Assembly (NCBI GenBank): GCA_030747075.1
Contig: JASLLL010000013.1
Coordinates: 6,738-70,737, forward strand
Reading direction: 5' to 3'
DNA length: 64,000 nt
Source of the DNA: Gemmatimonadota bacterium
Lineage (GTDB): Bacteria > ARS69
Shown: positions 55,078 through 64,000 of the stretch, one piece after another
Layout of the letters: every line of letters starts with the position of its first letter
Numbering within the stretch: position 1 is the stretch's first letter
Made by a program: the position numbers and the translations under genes
The notes under the pieces: model-generated
What the model was told of the DNA's origin: nothing
The model's input: only the letters and a program-made list of their open reading frames with translations
Databases searched by the model: none

Positions 55078-57413
55078 GTTCCTCCCGCCCCCCCGTCGTT
55101 CGATTTGCCCGCCCCCCCGTCGTTCGATTTGCCGTCAAGTTCCGCGTGGAGCTTCTCTTCGCGCTCCTGATCGTGGTGCTCTTCCGAGAGTATCTCTTCG
55201 GCGGCGGGTTGCTTTACGGAACGGACTCGATCCCCGGCGGACTCTTCTTTCGAGGGTTTCTCGTGGAGTTCGTGCGTGAGTACCATGAACTACCCCGATG
55301 GAACCCCTTTATCCTGGGCGGCCTCCCGTTTCTGGACGCGACACACGGAGACACTTTCTTCCCGAGTTCGGTGCTGCAGTTTCTCTTTCCCGTTCATCGC
55401 GGTATGGGCCACAAGCTCGTCCTGCATGTCTTCCTGGCCGGCGCGTTCATGGTGTTCTATCTGCGTTCACTGCGGATGCGCACGGCCGCGGCGGCCTTCG
55501 GCGGACTTGTGTACATGCTTTCGCCGATCCTCGTCAGCTATATCTTTGCCGGTCAGGACGGGAAGATCTATGTGACGAGCCTCGCGCCGCTGGTGTTCGG
55601 GCTGCTGGAGCGCGCGATGGCTCGAGGTGGCATGGTGCGCTTCCTGGGGCTCGGACTTGCGATTGGTGTGACCATTCTCTCCGCCCAGATCCAGATGGCC
55701 TACCACTGCATGTGGGTGCTGGGTGCGCTCTTTGTGCTCCGTCTATTCCGCGGCAGTTCGGTGGCGGAGGCCTCGGCTCCCTCGAAAGGGCGTGCCTGCG
55801 CGGGGTTCGCCCTGGCGATTGTGGTGGGACTCCTGGTGGCTGCCGTGCAACTGCTTCCGGCGGTGTCCTATGTGAAGCACCCGGCCGGATTCTCCGTGCG
55901 TTCGGAGAAGACCGATTACGAGCACGCGTCCTCGTGGTCGCTGCATCCGGAAGAAGTGGCGTCGATGATCGTGCCCGAGTTCTGCGATGCGCCGAATGGA
56001 TACTGGGGGCGGAACCCGTTCAAGCTGAACTCCGACTATGCAGGAATCCTCACGCTGTATCTGGCGGTTCTGGCCATTGCGCGTCGTCGCGATGCCACGC
56101 GTCTCTTCCTTGCGGGGACGGCCGTCTTCGCGGTGGCGTACTCGCTGGGGGGACACACGCCGCTCCACCCTCTCTTCTATCGAGTGGTGCCGCAGGTGAA
56201 GTTGTTTCGCGCTCCGCCGCTTGTGATGTTCGCGGCGGCGTTCTCGCTGGCCGCGCTGTCGGCGCACGCGATACAGGATCTGCTGGAGCGGCCTGGCGAC
56301 CGCCGCGCCCTTCGAACGAGCATGGCGTGGGGGGTGGGCGCAGCCGCGCTGATCGCGCTGGCGGGCGTGTTTGCGGAGGAGGTCGCGGGCCTCTGGAGCC
56401 GCTATGCCGGGGGAGACTGGACCGAAGAGAGAATGCGCGCTCTGGAGGCATCGCTGCCTGCTTTTCGTCGTGCGGCGCTTCTGGTCGCGGGGATTCTCGG
56501 GGCGGGCGCGGTGGCTGTGGGGCAGGCGGGGGGCGGGGGAAGCACCCGGAGACTTCTGCCATGGGTCCTGGGAGTTCTGGTGTTCGCGGACCTGTGGAGA
56601 ATAGACACGGACTTCATTCGCGTGGAAGACCCCGCAATCTGGACTGAACCGCAGGGCGTGGCGAAGCTCCTTGCGGAGGAATCCCGCAGCGAGAAGTTCC
56701 GTGTCATGCCGGTGGTCCCGGGGACCATGGCCAACGAACTGGGTTACCACGGGATTGAGTCTGCACTCGGGTTCCATGACAACGAGCTGGCATGGTATCG
56801 GGAGCTCCGTTCCGCGCCGGAAGCCGGGAACCTCCTCGCGCAGGTGGGGGAGTCCTTCCCGTTTCTGCGAGTACTCAACACGAAGTTCGTGCTGTTTGCG
56901 CCCGAGGGCGCGCCGAAACTCTGGCCGGTGTCGGATTCGCTGGGGCGTTTTCGCTTGGTGGAGGACTGGGAGGTCCTTGCGGACCAGAGAGCGGTCCCGG
57001 CGCGTTTGGCGGATCCCGAGTTTGACCCGGCGGTCACGGTGCTCCTGGAGGAGGAACCGGAGTTCGCGGGTCTTCCGACCGCTGCTCGCGGCGACACTTC
57101 CGGCCGGGTCACTCGCTATGAGTACCGGGGGAACGAGATCTTTGTGGATGTGTACGCGGAGAGGAACTCACTGCTCGTTCATTCGGAGAACTGGTTTCCG
57201 TACTGGCACGCGTTCGAGGGGGACCGCGAGTTGCCTCTGCTTCGCGCGTACGGAACGGTCCGTGCCATTCCCATCACCCCGGGGACTCACAAGATCCGCC
57301 TGGCGTTCCACTCCGCACCGTACGAAGCGGGCAAGTGGATCACGCTGGCGACGCTGTTCCTGACGGGTGTGGCTGCCGCGGCCACGGTCCGGCGCCGGGG
57401 TCGAAGCGCATGA
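55074..57413 (+). CDS. YfhO-like large membrane protein
   Basis: 779 aa from GTG 55074, overlapping the previous stop. About 12 hydrophobic segments cover residues ~20-500, with motifs of YfhO and related GT-C-like proteins (LLYGTDSIPGGLFFRG, PRWNPFILGGLPFLDATHGD, GRDGKIYVTS-like segment). A soluble C-terminal part (~500-750) and a final helix follow. YfhO relatives add sugars to lipoteichoic acid or other surface polymers. The N-terminus carries a duplicated RPPVVRFA from a 24-nt direct repeat. It forms an operon with two envelope genes downstream. Confidence 0.75.
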   Translation: MSSSRPPVVRFARPPVVRFAVKFRVELLFALLIVVLFREYLFGGGLLYGTDSIPGGLFFRGFLVEFVREYHELPRWNPFILGGLPFLDATHGDTFFPSSVLQFLFPVHRGMGHKLVLHVFLAGAFMVFYLRSLRMRTAAAAFGGLVYMLSPILVSYIFAGQDGKIYVTSLAPLVFGLLERAMARGGMVRFLGLGLAIGVTILSAQIQMAYHCMWVLGALFVLRLFRGSSVAEASAPSKGRACAGFALAIVVGLLVAAVQLLPAVSYVKHPAGFSVRSEKTDYEHASSWSLHPEEVASMIVPEFCDAPNGYWGRNPFKLNSDYAGILTLYLAVLAIARRRDATRLFLAGTAVFAVAYSLGGHTPLHPLFYRVVPQVKLFRAPPLVMFAAAFSLAALSAHAIQDLLERPGDRRALRTSMAWGVGAAALIALAGVFAEEVAGLWSRYAGGDWTEERMRALEASLPAFRRAALLVAGILGAGAVAVGQAGGGGSTRRLLPWVLGVLVFADLWRIDTDFIRVEDPAIWTEPQGVAKLLAEESRSEKFRVMPVVPGTMANELGYHGIESALGFHDNELAWYRELRSAPEAGNLLAQVGESFPFLRVLNTKFVLFAPEGAPKLWPVSDSLGRFRLVEDWEVLADQRAVPARLADPEFDPAVTVLLEEEPEFAGLPTAARGDTSGRVTRYEYRGNEIFVDVYAERNSLLVHSENWFPYWHAFEGDRELPLLRAYGTVRAIPITPGTHKIRLAFHSAPYEAGKWITLATLFLTGVAAAATVRRRGRSA
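55086..55133 (+). repeat. 24-nt perfect tandem duplication at the start of the YfhO-like gene
   Basis: Two identical 24-nt units (55086-55109 and 55110-55133), each with a run of seven C, encode RPPVVRFA twice just before the first membrane helix. In-frame slippage or a recent duplication is likely. Confidence 0.9.
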
Positions 57414-58333
57414 GGGCTTCCGGCATCATGGGGCGCCTCGTGCGCATTCTGGGTGTGGGGTTTGCCCTTGGGATCCTTGCGGCCACCGTGGTGTCCGCGT
57501 GGGGAGACCTGGCGTCGGAGAGCGTCTCCTTCGACCCGATCCGTGCGGCGCTTGCCGTCCTCCTGCTTGCCGCGATCTATCTGGGGACCGTAGAGGCGTG
57601 GCGGGCGCTGATGCGGCTTCTCGGGATTACTCTCGACTATCGGGATGTCATCCGGCTCTGGTCCTACTCCAATCTGGGCCGGTACCTGCCCGGGAAGGTC
57701 TGGACGGTCGTGGGGGTCGTGGTCCTCGCGGGGGATCTGGGAGTTCCGCCTGGCGTGGCAACGGCCCACGCGTTCCTGGGCGTGGGCTTCATGATCGGGA
57801 CGGGTGCGCTGGTTGGGCTTCTTCTGGTTCCGGAGTCCGTGACCTCATTCGGCCTTGCGGGAATGCTCATCCCGGTGGTCGCTCTGTCGTCCATCCTCCC
57901 GATCCTGCTGCCGGGATTGCTTCCGGCCGCGCTCCGCAGCCTTCCCAGGTCCTTCGGGTGCGCCCGGATTCCCACGCCGCGCCGTCGAGCTGTGGCCGTA
58001 CAAGTCGGACGCTTCGCTCTCATCTGGCTTCTCCAGGGGGCGGGCTTTCTCCTTCTCGCATCTTCCATGGGAGAGGTGTCGCTGGCGGACTTCCCGCGCT
58101 TTGCAGGCGCGTTCGCACTGGCCTATGTCGTCGGGCTGCTTGCAGTGTTTGCGCCGGGTGGCATCGGCGTTCGAGAAGCGGTGCTGGGTATGCTGCTGGG
58201 GTCTTTCGGAGGCGGGGATCTTCCGGTGCATCTGCTGGCTGTGGCGTCGCGGTTGTGGGCGATCGCTGCGGAACTTCTGATTCTTCTGCTGGCGTTCACT
58301 CTGGGCGGACCGAAGGGGGGAACGCGGGCGTGA
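57410..58333 (+). CDS. UPF0104/LPG-synthase TM-region-like (AglD/MprF flippase fold) protein
   Basis: 307 aa, about eight hydrophobic segments. YSNLGRYLPGKVWTVVG near residue 84 and LLAVFAPGGIGVREAVLGMLL near 235 are the hallmark motifs of this family, found in MprF flippase domains and in stand-alone proteins of glycan loci. It may flip a glycolipid or lipid-linked sugar. It overlaps the genes on both sides by 4 nt, so the three genes (55074-59508) are one unit. Confidence 0.87.
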   Translation: MRASGIMGRLVRILGVGFALGILAATVVSAWGDLASESVSFDPIRAALAVLLLAAIYLGTVEAWRALMRLLGITLDYRDVIRLWSYSNLGRYLPGKVWTVVGVVVLAGDLGVPPGVATAHAFLGVGFMIGTGALVGLLLVPESVTSFGLAGMLIPVVALSSILPILLPGLLPAALRSLPRSFGCARIPTPRRRAVAVQVGRFALIWLLQGAGFLLLASSMGEVSLADFPRFAGAFALAYVVGLLAVFAPGGIGVREAVLGMLLGSFGGGDLPVHLLAVASRLWAIAAELLILLLAFTLGGPKGGTRA

Positions 58334-59508
58334 GAACGGTCTTGTGGCCCACGCAGGTCTTCCCTCGCGAGGAAGGGGACATCTTCGGGGGCTTCCTGTT
58401 GCGCCTTGCAAGGGAACTCCCTGCGCGAGGGTGGAAGCCGGTTGTGGTCGCGCCTTCCGCAGCCGGTCTTTCCCTTCGAAGCGATCTGGACGGCGTGCCG
58501 ATTCGGAGGTTCCGATACGCGCGTTCCGGTAGAGAGACGCTGGGCTATTCCGGGGGCATGCATCTGGGCGCGATGCGGCATCCTCTGGGATTCGCCCGGT
58601 TCTGTGCGGCGTTCCGGCAGGGCGTGTCCGACGCCGTGAGGGAAGAGACGCCCTCGTTGGTGCACGCGCACTGGTGGTTCCCGTCGGGGTGGGCGGCGGC
58701 GGGAGCGGCCCGGCGTGCGGGGGTTCCGCTGGCTCTGTCTCTGCACGGGACGGATCTCCGCCTGGGAGATGCGTTCCCCGGCGCGCGCATTCCGGCTCGG
58801 CGGGTCATGAGGCGCGCTTCGCTCCTGCTTCCCGTATCCCCGGCGCTGGATCGCGTGCTCGTGCGATGGGGCCTTGCGGAGGTGGCGCGAGAGATTCTTC
58901 CCATGCCTGCGGACGGGCTTGTGTTTCACCCGCCCGAGTCAGGGACCGACCGGAGCGCGTTCGTGCTGGCGGCGCGCCTGACCAGGCAGAAGTGCGTGGA
59001 TGTCGCGTTGCGTGCGGTTCGCGGGAGCGCGGACAAAGGGGTGGATCTGACGCTGGACATTGTGGGTGACGGCCCGGAGCGCGACCGGCTGGAAGCGCTG
59101 GCCGGGGAGCTGGAGATCCGGGACCGGGTCGTGTTCTCGGGGGCGGTTCCCCAGACGGAGTTGGCCAATCGGTTTCGGTCTTCCCGGGCGGTACTCCTGG
59201 TATCCCGGGAAGAGGGATACGGGCTGACACTGGTGGAGGGTGCGCTCTGCGAAGCGCCGTCGATCGGAACGCGGTCGGGTGGGATTCCGGACTTCGTGGA
59301 AGACGGGCACACCGGTCTTCTCGTGGAGCCGGGGGACTCCGAAGGGCTGTCGTGCGCGATGTGTCGCCTCTCGGAGGATCCGGCCCGGGCTCGTCGATTC
59401 GGAGCGGCCGCACGGGAGCGAGCCCTGGAACGGACGGCGGGGCCGCTGGCGGATCGCCTTGCGGGGCTCTACGACGATCTTGCGCAACGATCCTCGTCAC
59501 GGGCTTGA
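58330..59508 (+). CDS. GT4 family glycosyltransferase
   Basis: 392 aa from GTG 58330. The acceptor half has WPTQVFPREEGDIFGGFLLRL, VHAHWWFPSGWAAA and LSLHGTDLRLGD; the donor half has FVLAARLTRQKCVDVALRAV, LDIVGDGPERDRLEALAGEL, LVSREEGYGLTLVEGALCEA and GGIPDFVEDGHTGLLVEPGD. GT-B retaining fold; the conserved E-x7-E is in EGYGLTLVEG. Its gene ends over the -35 of the riboflavin promoter (TGA 59506-59508 within TTGACT). Confidence 0.92.
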   Translation: MRTVLWPTQVFPREEGDIFGGFLLRLARELPARGWKPVVVAPSAAGLSLRSDLDGVPIRRFRYARSGRETLGYSGGMHLGAMRHPLGFARFCAAFRQGVSDAVREETPSLVHAHWWFPSGWAAAGAARRAGVPLALSLHGTDLRLGDAFPGARIPARRVMRRASLLLPVSPALDRVLVRWGLAEVAREILPMPADGLVFHPPESGTDRSAFVLAARLTRQKCVDVALRAVRGSADKGVDLTLDIVGDGPERDRLEALAGELEIRDRVVFSGAVPQTELANRFRSSRAVLLVSREEGYGLTLVEGALCEAPSIGTRSGGIPDFVEDGHTGLLVEPGDSEGLSCAMCRLSEDPARARRFGAAARERALERTAGPLADRLAGLYDDLAQRSSSRA

Positions 59509-59533
59509 CTCGGGCGTTCCCCCCCCCTAGATT
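59505..59533 (+). promoter_or_regulatory. sigma70-type promoter of the riboflavin operon
   Basis: TTGACT (59505-59510), exactly 17 nt, TAGATT (59528-59533). Transcription would start near 59540, about 15 nt before the riboswitch. Together with rpsF this is the strongest promoter match in the window. Confidence 0.7.
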
Positions 59534-59554
59534 CGATGGCTGGTATTTCCGCGT

Positions 59555-59674
59555 TCTCCTCGGGGCGGGGTGAAACTCCCCACCGGTGGTGACAGCCCAC
59601 GAACGGACGCATCTGCGTTCGCCGACGCGGTGGAACTCCGCGGCCGACCGTGACAGTCGGGATGAGAGAGGAGA
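59555..59674 (+). promoter_or_regulatory. FMN riboswitch (RFN element)
   Basis: The conserved core is obvious: GGGGCGGGGTGAAACTCCCC, ACCGGTGGTGACAGCCCACGA, a variable arm, GGTGGAACTCCGCGGCCGACCG and TGACAGTCGGGATGAGAGAGGA. The closing P1 stem is TCTCCTC (59555-59561) with GAGGAGA (59668-59674). FMN binding to this RNA represses riboflavin synthesis or transport genes, and ribD follows. Confidence 0.96.
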
Positions 59675-59728
59675 CAGCGCGCACCGGATCGGGGCCTTGC
59701 GGCCGTGGTCTGCGAGTGCGCGTGTCTG

Positions 59729-59761
59729 CCCCCGGGGTGTGCGCCTGCCCGGGGGTTTCTT
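59729..59761 (+). terminator. intrinsic terminator of the FMN riboswitch expression platform
   Basis: CCCCCGGG (59729-59736), 11-nt loop, CCCGGGGG (59748-59755), then TTTCTT (59756-59761). The GTG start of ribD follows at once (59762), so the stem's GGGGG is also the only Shine-Dalgarno-like sequence at proper distance. The hairpin could block both transcription and translation. Confidence 0.8.
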
Positions 59762-60895
59762 GTGCCTGACACGGTCTCATCCCAGCCCGATACGCGGTGG
59801 ATGCACCGCTCGCTGGAGCTTGCCGCCCGCGCGCGCGGCCGCACTTCGCCGAACCCGCTGGTCGGGGCGGTCCTTGTGCGGGAAGGACGCGTGGTCGGCG
59901 AGGGGTTCCATGCGCAGGCCGGCTCCCCGCACGCCGAGGCGGAAGCGCTTCGGGCCGCCGGGTTTCGGGCCGCGGGCGCCACTCTCTACATCAATCTGGA
60001 GCCGTGCGCTCATCAGGGGCGGACTCCGCCGTGCGCGGCGGCTCTCGTGGACGCGGGTGTCGCCAGGGTGGTGTCGTCGCTGGAGGATCCGGATCCCCGG
60101 GTGGCGGGACGAGGGCACCGTTTTCTGCGCGATGCGGGCGTTCAGGTCCAGGAGGGCTTCCTTGCGGATGAAGCCGTGCGCCTCAACGAGGAGTACCTGC
60201 ACCGCGCCCGGACAGGCCGTGCGTTTGGTGTGCTGAAGGCGGCGGTCACGCTCGACGGGCGGCTTGGACCGGAGGACGGGAACTCGCGCTGGATTACGGG
60301 CGAGGAGTCGCGGCGCAGGGCGCACGAAATGAGGGATCAGTACGACGCGGTGCTGGTCGGTCGCGGGACGCTGGAACGCGATGATCCCGGTCTGGATGTG
60401 CGAATCCCCGGCAGCCGCAGGAACCCGGTCGCGGTCGTGGTGGATTCAAGGCTGTCGGCTCCCCCTGACCGAAGCCTCTGGGAACGCGCGAAGTGTGGGG
60501 AGCAAGTCCTGATGGCCACAACAGATAGCGCGGACAAGGCGGCGGAGTCCAGGCTGGTGGACTGCGGCGTCACCGTGCTTCGCCTTCCGGCGGATCCGGA
60601 GGGGCGTGTGGATATGGGGTCGCTCTTTAGGGCGCTGGGCGGCCGCGGGATCAACTCCGTCATGGTGGAAGGCGGCATGGAGCTGCATACGGCAGTCTTG
60701 CGCGCGGGACTGATCGGGCGCGCACACCTCTTCGTGGCGCCCCTCATCCTGGGCGGGAGTCGCGGGCCGCGTCTCGTGGGGGACCTGGGTATCGGGAGTG
60801 TCGCGGAGGCCCTTCGCCTGCGGGAGATCACGCATGAAACGCTGGGGAGCGATGTCCTCATCACGGGGCGAATCCTCCCCGAGGAGACAGGCTGA
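59762..60895 (+). CDS. ribD: bifunctional riboflavin biosynthesis deaminase/reductase RibD
   Basis: 377 aa; catalyses the second and third steps of riboflavin synthesis. GTG 59762 gives MPDTVSSQPDTRWMHRSLELA, in line with the usual N-terminal length; ATG 59801 is a shorter option. The deaminase domain has NPLVGAVLV, HAEAEAL and EPCAHQGRTPPC (zinc). The reductase domain starts near 150 (LKAAVTLDGRL, WITGEESRRRAHEMRDQYDAV) and ends with VMVEGGMELH. First gene of the FMN-riboswitch operon. Confidence 0.96.
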   Translation: MPDTVSSQPDTRWMHRSLELAARARGRTSPNPLVGAVLVREGRVVGEGFHAQAGSPHAEAEALRAAGFRAAGATLYINLEPCAHQGRTPPCAAALVDAGVARVVSSLEDPDPRVAGRGHRFLRDAGVQVQEGFLADEAVRLNEEYLHRARTGRAFGVLKAAVTLDGRLGPEDGNSRWITGEESRRRAHEMRDQYDAVLVGRGTLERDDPGLDVRIPGSRRNPVAVVVDSRLSAPPDRSLWERAKCGEQVLMATTDSADKAAESRLVDCGVTVLRLPADPEGRVDMGSLFRALGGRGINSVMVEGGMELHTAVLRAGLIGRAHLFVAPLILGGSRGPRLVGDLGIGSVAEALRLREITHETLGSDVLITGRILPEETG

Positions 60896-61530
60896 TGTTC
60901 ACGGGGATCATTCGCGAAGTCGGGACGCTGCGCGCCGCCACCCGAACGGGCGGGGGAGCACGCCTCACCATCGAAGCTCCCCGGGCTGCGGAAGTGCTCG
61001 TGGAGGGCGGTTCGATTGCGGTGGACGGCACCTGCCTGACGGCCACCTCCATTTCGGGCGGGTGCTTCACGGCGGATGCGGTTGCGGAAACGCTGGCGCG
61101 AACCATCTGCGACGAATACCGCACGGGCGCCCGCGTGAATCTGGAGCATCCGCTGTCGGTCGGCGATCCTCTGGACGGGCATATCGTGCAGGGACATGTG
61201 GACGGTACCGGCGTGGTGTCGCGGATTGCGGACGCGGGGATTCAGCGCACGGTCTCCTTTGAGGTCGCCCGGGAAGTGGCGCCCTTCCTTGCGGTCAAGG
61301 GATCGGTGGCGGTCAATGGTGTCAGCCTGACCGTCACGAATGCGGGCGTGACGAACTTCTCCGTGGCGTTGATTCCCACGACACTTCGGGAGACGAATCT
61401 GGGAGATGCATCGGTCGGCACTCGGGTGAATCTGGAGGTGGATGTGCTGGCACGATATGTCGCGAGACTGGCCGAGTCCGGTGGGGGAAGGGGACTGACT
61501 CGGGAGAAGCTGAAAGGACTGGGCTTTTGA
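60895..61530 (+). CDS. ribE: riboflavin synthase, alpha chain
   Basis: 211 aa, two lumazine-binding repeats. [13 protein letters not shown] opens the first and [28 protein letters not shown]-type and [11 protein letters not shown] the second. It makes riboflavin from two 6,7-dimethyl-8-ribityllumazine molecules. ATG 60895 shares its A with the ribD TGA. Confidence 0.96.
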   Translation: MFTGIIREVGTLRAATRTGGGARLTIEAPRAAEVLVEGGSIAVDGTCLTATSISGGCFTADAVAETLARTICDEYRTGARVNLEHPLSVGDPLDGHIVQGHVDGTGVVSRIADAGIQRTVSFEVAREVAPFLAVKGSVAVNGVSLTVTNAGVTNFSVALIPTTLRETNLGDASVGTRVNLEVDVLARYVARLAESGGGRGLTREKLKGLGF

Positions 61531-61583
61531 GAGAGACAACCGAACCCGCCGCGCGGGTGACATCCGGAGGCGGGGAGGACGCC

Positions 61584-62813
61584 ATGGATTCGATGGAACG
61601 AGCGATTGCGGACATTGCTGCAGGGAAAATGGTGATCGTCGTGGATGACGAAGACCGGGAGAACGAGGGCGACCTTGTCATGGCTGCGGAGCACGCCACG
61701 CCGGAAGCGGTCAACTTCATCACCCGCTACGCGCGCGGCATTTTGTGCGCGTCTTTGCCGGGGCGAGAGGCGGAGCGGTTGGGTCTGCCACCGATGACGC
61801 AGCGAAACACCGCGCGGATGGGGACTCCGTTCACGGTCTCCGTGGATGCCGCCGAAGGCACCACGACCGGCGTCAGCGCGGCCGATCGCTCGCATACGCT
61901 GCGGAAGCTCGCGGACCCGGCATCGGTGCCCGGTGACTTCGCCATGCCGGGACACATCTTCCCGCTGCGTGCGGCCGAGGGCGGCGTCTTGCGTCGTGCC
62001 GGGCACACGGAGGCTGCGGTGGATCTGGCTGGACTGGCGGGCCTGCGCGAGGTCGGGGTGCTTTGCGAAATCCTCAACGAAGACGGAAGCATGGCCAGGC
62101 TGCCGGACCTGGAGGCGTTTGCGGAGGAACATGGGTTGACGCTGATTTCGATCGCGGATCTGATCGCGTATCGGCGCGGTCGGGAGACGCTGGTCGAGCG
62201 ACTCGCGGAGACAGAGCTTCCCACCGAGAATGGAAACTGGCGCATGATCCTCTTCGCAGGGAAGCCGCACAACGACCTCCATGTTGCGCTGGTCATGGGA
62301 GATCCCGCCACCTTCGCGGACGCGGACATTCTGGTGCGCGTTCACTCGCAATGCCTGACGGGGGACATATTCGGGTCGCGGCGATGCGACTGCGGAGAGC
62401 AGCTGGATCTGGCCATGGCCCGGATTGCGAAGGAGGGTCGCGGTGTATTGTTGTACATGCGGCAGGAGGGTCGTGGGATCGGACTTCTCAACAAGCTCCG
62501 CGCGTACAACCTGCAGGATGGTGGAGCGGATACAGTGGACGCCAATGTGAAGCTGGGGTTCCGTCCCGATCAGCGGGACTATGGCGTTGGCGCGCAGATT
62601 CTGGCGGATCTGGGCGTGCGACGGATGCGCATCATGACCAACAACCCGGCCAAGCGGATCGGGCTGGAGAGTCATGGCCTGACGGTGGTGGATCGTGTTT
62701 CCATCTCGGTGGAGCCGCGCGAGGAGAATCGCCGCTACCTGGATACCAAGCGGGAGAAGATGGGGCACCTGCTGCCCACTTACGAGGAGGAGGTGAGCGA
62801 TCATGAAGTTTGA
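61584..62813 (+). CDS. ribBA: bifunctional DHBP synthase/GTP cyclohydrolase II
   Basis: 409 aa. ATG 61584 has GGGGAGG 5 nt upstream; TTG 61527, overlapping the ribE stop, would add 19 residues of low conservation. RibB part (~8-205): [20 protein letters not shown] and [15 protein letters not shown]. RibA part (~206-409): the zinc site [31 protein letters not shown] and [12 protein letters not shown]. It provides both starting branches of riboflavin synthesis. Confidence 0.96.
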   Translation: MDSMERAIADIAAGKMVIVVDDEDRENEGDLVMAAEHATPEAVNFITRYARGILCASLPGREAERLGLPPMTQRNTARMGTPFTVSVDAAEGTTTGVSAADRSHTLRKLADPASVPGDFAMPGHIFPLRAAEGGVLRRAGHTEAAVDLAGLAGLREVGVLCEILNEDGSMARLPDLEAFAEEHGLTLISIADLIAYRRGRETLVERLAETELPTENGNWRMILFAGKPHNDLHVALVMGDPATFADADILVRVHSQCLTGDIFGSRRCDCGEQLDLAMARIAKEGRGVLLYMRQEGRGIGLLNKLRAYNLQDGGADTVDANVKLGFRPDQRDYGVGAQILADLGVRRMRIMTNNPAKRIGLESHGLTVVDRVSISVEPREENRRYLDTKREKMGHLLPTYEEEVSDHEV

Positions 62814-63270
62814 AGGCTCTCTGGATGGAAAGGGACTCCGCGTCGCGCTGGTCGTGGGGAGGTTCAACGCTTTTGTCACGAACCGGTTGCGCGAAGGGGC
62901 GGTGGACTGCCTGACGCGCCATGGAGTCTGTGAGGACGACATCGACGAGATTCTCGTGCCGGGCGCGTTTGAGATTCCACAGGCGGCCTCGGCGGCGGTG
63001 TCTTCCGGACGGTATGGCGGCGTCCTCTGTCTGGGCGCGGTCATCCGGGGCGCGACGCCGCACTTTGACTTTGTTGCCGGGGAGTGCGTGCGGGGCGTGT
63101 CTCGCCTGGCGGCCGGATCCTCCGTGCCGGTGGGCCTTGGAGTGCTGACCACGGATACGGTGGAGCAAGCCGTCGAGCGCGCCGGGTCCAAGTCGGGGAA
63201 CAAAGGCTGGGACGCTGCATTGGCCGTGCTGGAGATGGCCTCGGTTCTCAAACATGTGCGTGGAGACTGA
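62803..63270 (+). CDS. ribH: 6,7-dimethyl-8-ribityllumazine synthase
   Basis: 155 aa; joins the pyrimidine and [50 protein letters not shown] with the catalytic His, and [15 protein letters not shown] are diagnostic. It starts 11 nt inside ribBA and abuts nusB. Confidence 0.97.
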   Translation: MKFEGSLDGKGLRVALVVGRFNAFVTNRLREGAVDCLTRHGVCEDDIDEILVPGAFEIPQAASAAVSSGRYGGVLCLGAVIRGATPHFDFVAGECVRGVSRLAAGSSVPVGLGVLTTDTVEQAVERAGSKSGNKGWDAALAVLEMASVLKHVRGD

Positions 63271-63731
63271 TGGGACGACGCCGACTTGCGCGGGAGACCG
63301 CGTTCCGACAGCTGTTTCGCGTGGATCTCACCGGCAAGGACTTGACGGACGCGCTGGTTGAGATTGGAGATCTTCGGCGGGAGGCCTCGCGGGGCACGGT
63401 CACTCGCGAAGCGGACCCGGAGGATGCGGAGACATTCCGCTTTTCACAGGAGTTGCTGGAGAGCGTGGGGGCTCATCGCGTGGAACTGATGGAAGCGCTC
63501 GCGTCGGCGGCGGACCGGTTTGAGATCGGGCGCATGGCGGCGGTGGACCGAAGCCTTCTTCTGTTGGGAGCGGCGGAGATCCTCTACTGGCCCACGATTC
63601 CGGACGAGGTCACCATCGACGAGTATGTGGCCCTGGCCGGCAAGTACTCCGCGGAGGGCTCGGTGGGTTTCGTGAATGCGGTGCTTGACCGGCTCGCTCG
63701 CGAAAACGCAGCCGGAGGGGCACGGCCGTGA
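63270..63731 (+). CDS. nusB: transcription antitermination factor NusB
   Basis: 153 aa, all-helical RNA-binding factor for rRNA antitermination. RRLARETAFRQLFRVDL at the start and IPDEVTIDEYVALAGKYSAE, GFVNAVLDRLAR at the end are conserved. ATG 63270 shares its A with the ribH TGA. ribH-nusB is a widespread pair, so NusB here may come under the FMN riboswitch. Confidence 0.96.
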   Translation: MGRRRLARETAFRQLFRVDLTGKDLTDALVEIGDLRREASRGTVTREADPEDAETFRFSQELLESVGAHRVELMEALASAADRFEIGRMAAVDRSLLLLGAAEILYWPTIPDEVTIDEYVALAGKYSAEGSVGFVNAVLDRLARENAAGGARP

Positions 63732-64000
63732 TTGCCGTATTCTCGGATGTCCACGGAAACGCGCACGCGCTGGAGGCGGTGCTGAACGATGCGCGGTCGG
63801 CGGGCGCACGCGACTTCTATTCGCTGGGAGATGTTGTCGGCTACGGGGCTCACCCCGCTCGATGCGTGGAACTTGTGGAAGAGACGGCCTCCGTCAAGGT
63901 GTTCGGGAATCATGACGCGGCCGTTCTCAATCCCGCCGTTGCGCGGCAGTTCCGCGCTCACGCCCGGACAGCCGTCGACTGGACGCGCGACGCTCTCTCC
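63728..64000 (+). CDS. metallophosphoesterase, N-terminal part (truncated by window end)
   Basis: GTG 63728 overlaps the nusB stop by 4 nt. The 91 residues present have the calcineurin-like metal motifs: FSDVHGNAHALEAVL, YSLGDVVGYGAHP and VFGNHDAAVL. This spacing is typical of the YfcE/DUF-type phosphodiesterases. The rest of the gene lies beyond 64000. Confidence 0.88.
   Translation, partial: MIAVFSDVHGNAHALEAVLNDARSAGARDFYSLGDVVGYGAHPARCVELVEETASVKVFGNHDAAVLNPAVARQFRAHARTAVDWTRDALS

Overview
The window is GC-rich and almost entirely coding, and it looks like chromosome of a Gram-negative-type (diderm), probably uncultured bacterium. It has lipoproteins with lipoboxes, a SurA/PrsA-like peptidyl-prolyl isomerase, a GmhA heptose isomerase, a Wzm/Wzt exporter and a SPOR protein. 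It also has spoVG, a membrane pyrophosphatase, selA and a large L25/CTC protein. This mix and the gene orders (ffs-dnaX-ybaB-recR; rpsF-ssb-rpsR-DUF2232-rplI) would suit a candidate phylum of the FCB/Eisenbacteria type. That placement is inference only; no 16S rRNA gene is present. Genes are packed with 1-11 nt overlaps, GTG and TTG starts are common, and Shine-Dalgarno sites are of the GGAGG type.

Layout. 1-2092: end of one gene, then a GT39/TPR membrane protein. 2117-9347: information-processing block with tadA, two tRNA-Ser, tRNA-Ala, SRP RNA, dnaX-ybaB-recR-pgsA-pgpA-pncC, then recA-recX. 9394-12096: alaS. 12093-30670: a large cell-surface glycan locus. It holds a CpsB-type phosphatase, rmlA, rmlD, a Wzm/Wzt ABC exporter, a three-domain sulfotransferase/GT2/GT4 protein, an unusual thymidine-kinase-like/methyltransferase fusion and a minus-strand island of three glycosyltransferases. 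It continues with a further GT4, gmhA, a polyprenyl-phosphate sugar transferase, an SMR/EmrE-like protein, udk and a UbiA-family prenyltransferase. 30695-34402: ispE, spoVG, tRNA-Gln, prs, rplY, pth, closed by a good terminator. 34485-36542: K+-dependent-type membrane pyrophosphatase. 36610-41468: rpsF-ssb-rpsR-DUF2232-rplI, a PpiC-like lipoprotein and a bifunctional-nuclease-family protein. 41459-45846: two type-1 periplasmic-binding lipoproteins around an NSS symporter. 46005-55077: selA, a SPOR protein with a degenerate BY-kinase-like domain, smc, ftsY and a kinase-like receiver protein without an ATPase domain. 55074-59508: YfhO-like protein, UPF0104 flippase-like protein and a GT4. 59505-63731: a riboflavin operon (FMN riboswitch, ribD-ribE-ribBA-ribH-nusB), followed by a truncated phosphoesterase.

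Most notable. (1) The kinase-like/methyltransferase fusion at 19878-21341 lies two genes after an ABC polysaccharide exporter. Kinase plus methyltransferase is the activity pair used by the E. coli O9a chain terminator WbdD, but here the kinase-like fold is different. (2) S6, L9 and L25 all carry long acidic C-terminal tails. (3) The FMN riboswitch terminator appears to contain the Shine-Dalgarno sequence of ribD. (4) Several intergenic gaps share sigma70-type promoters of the form TTGAC(n)-17/18-TAnnnT.
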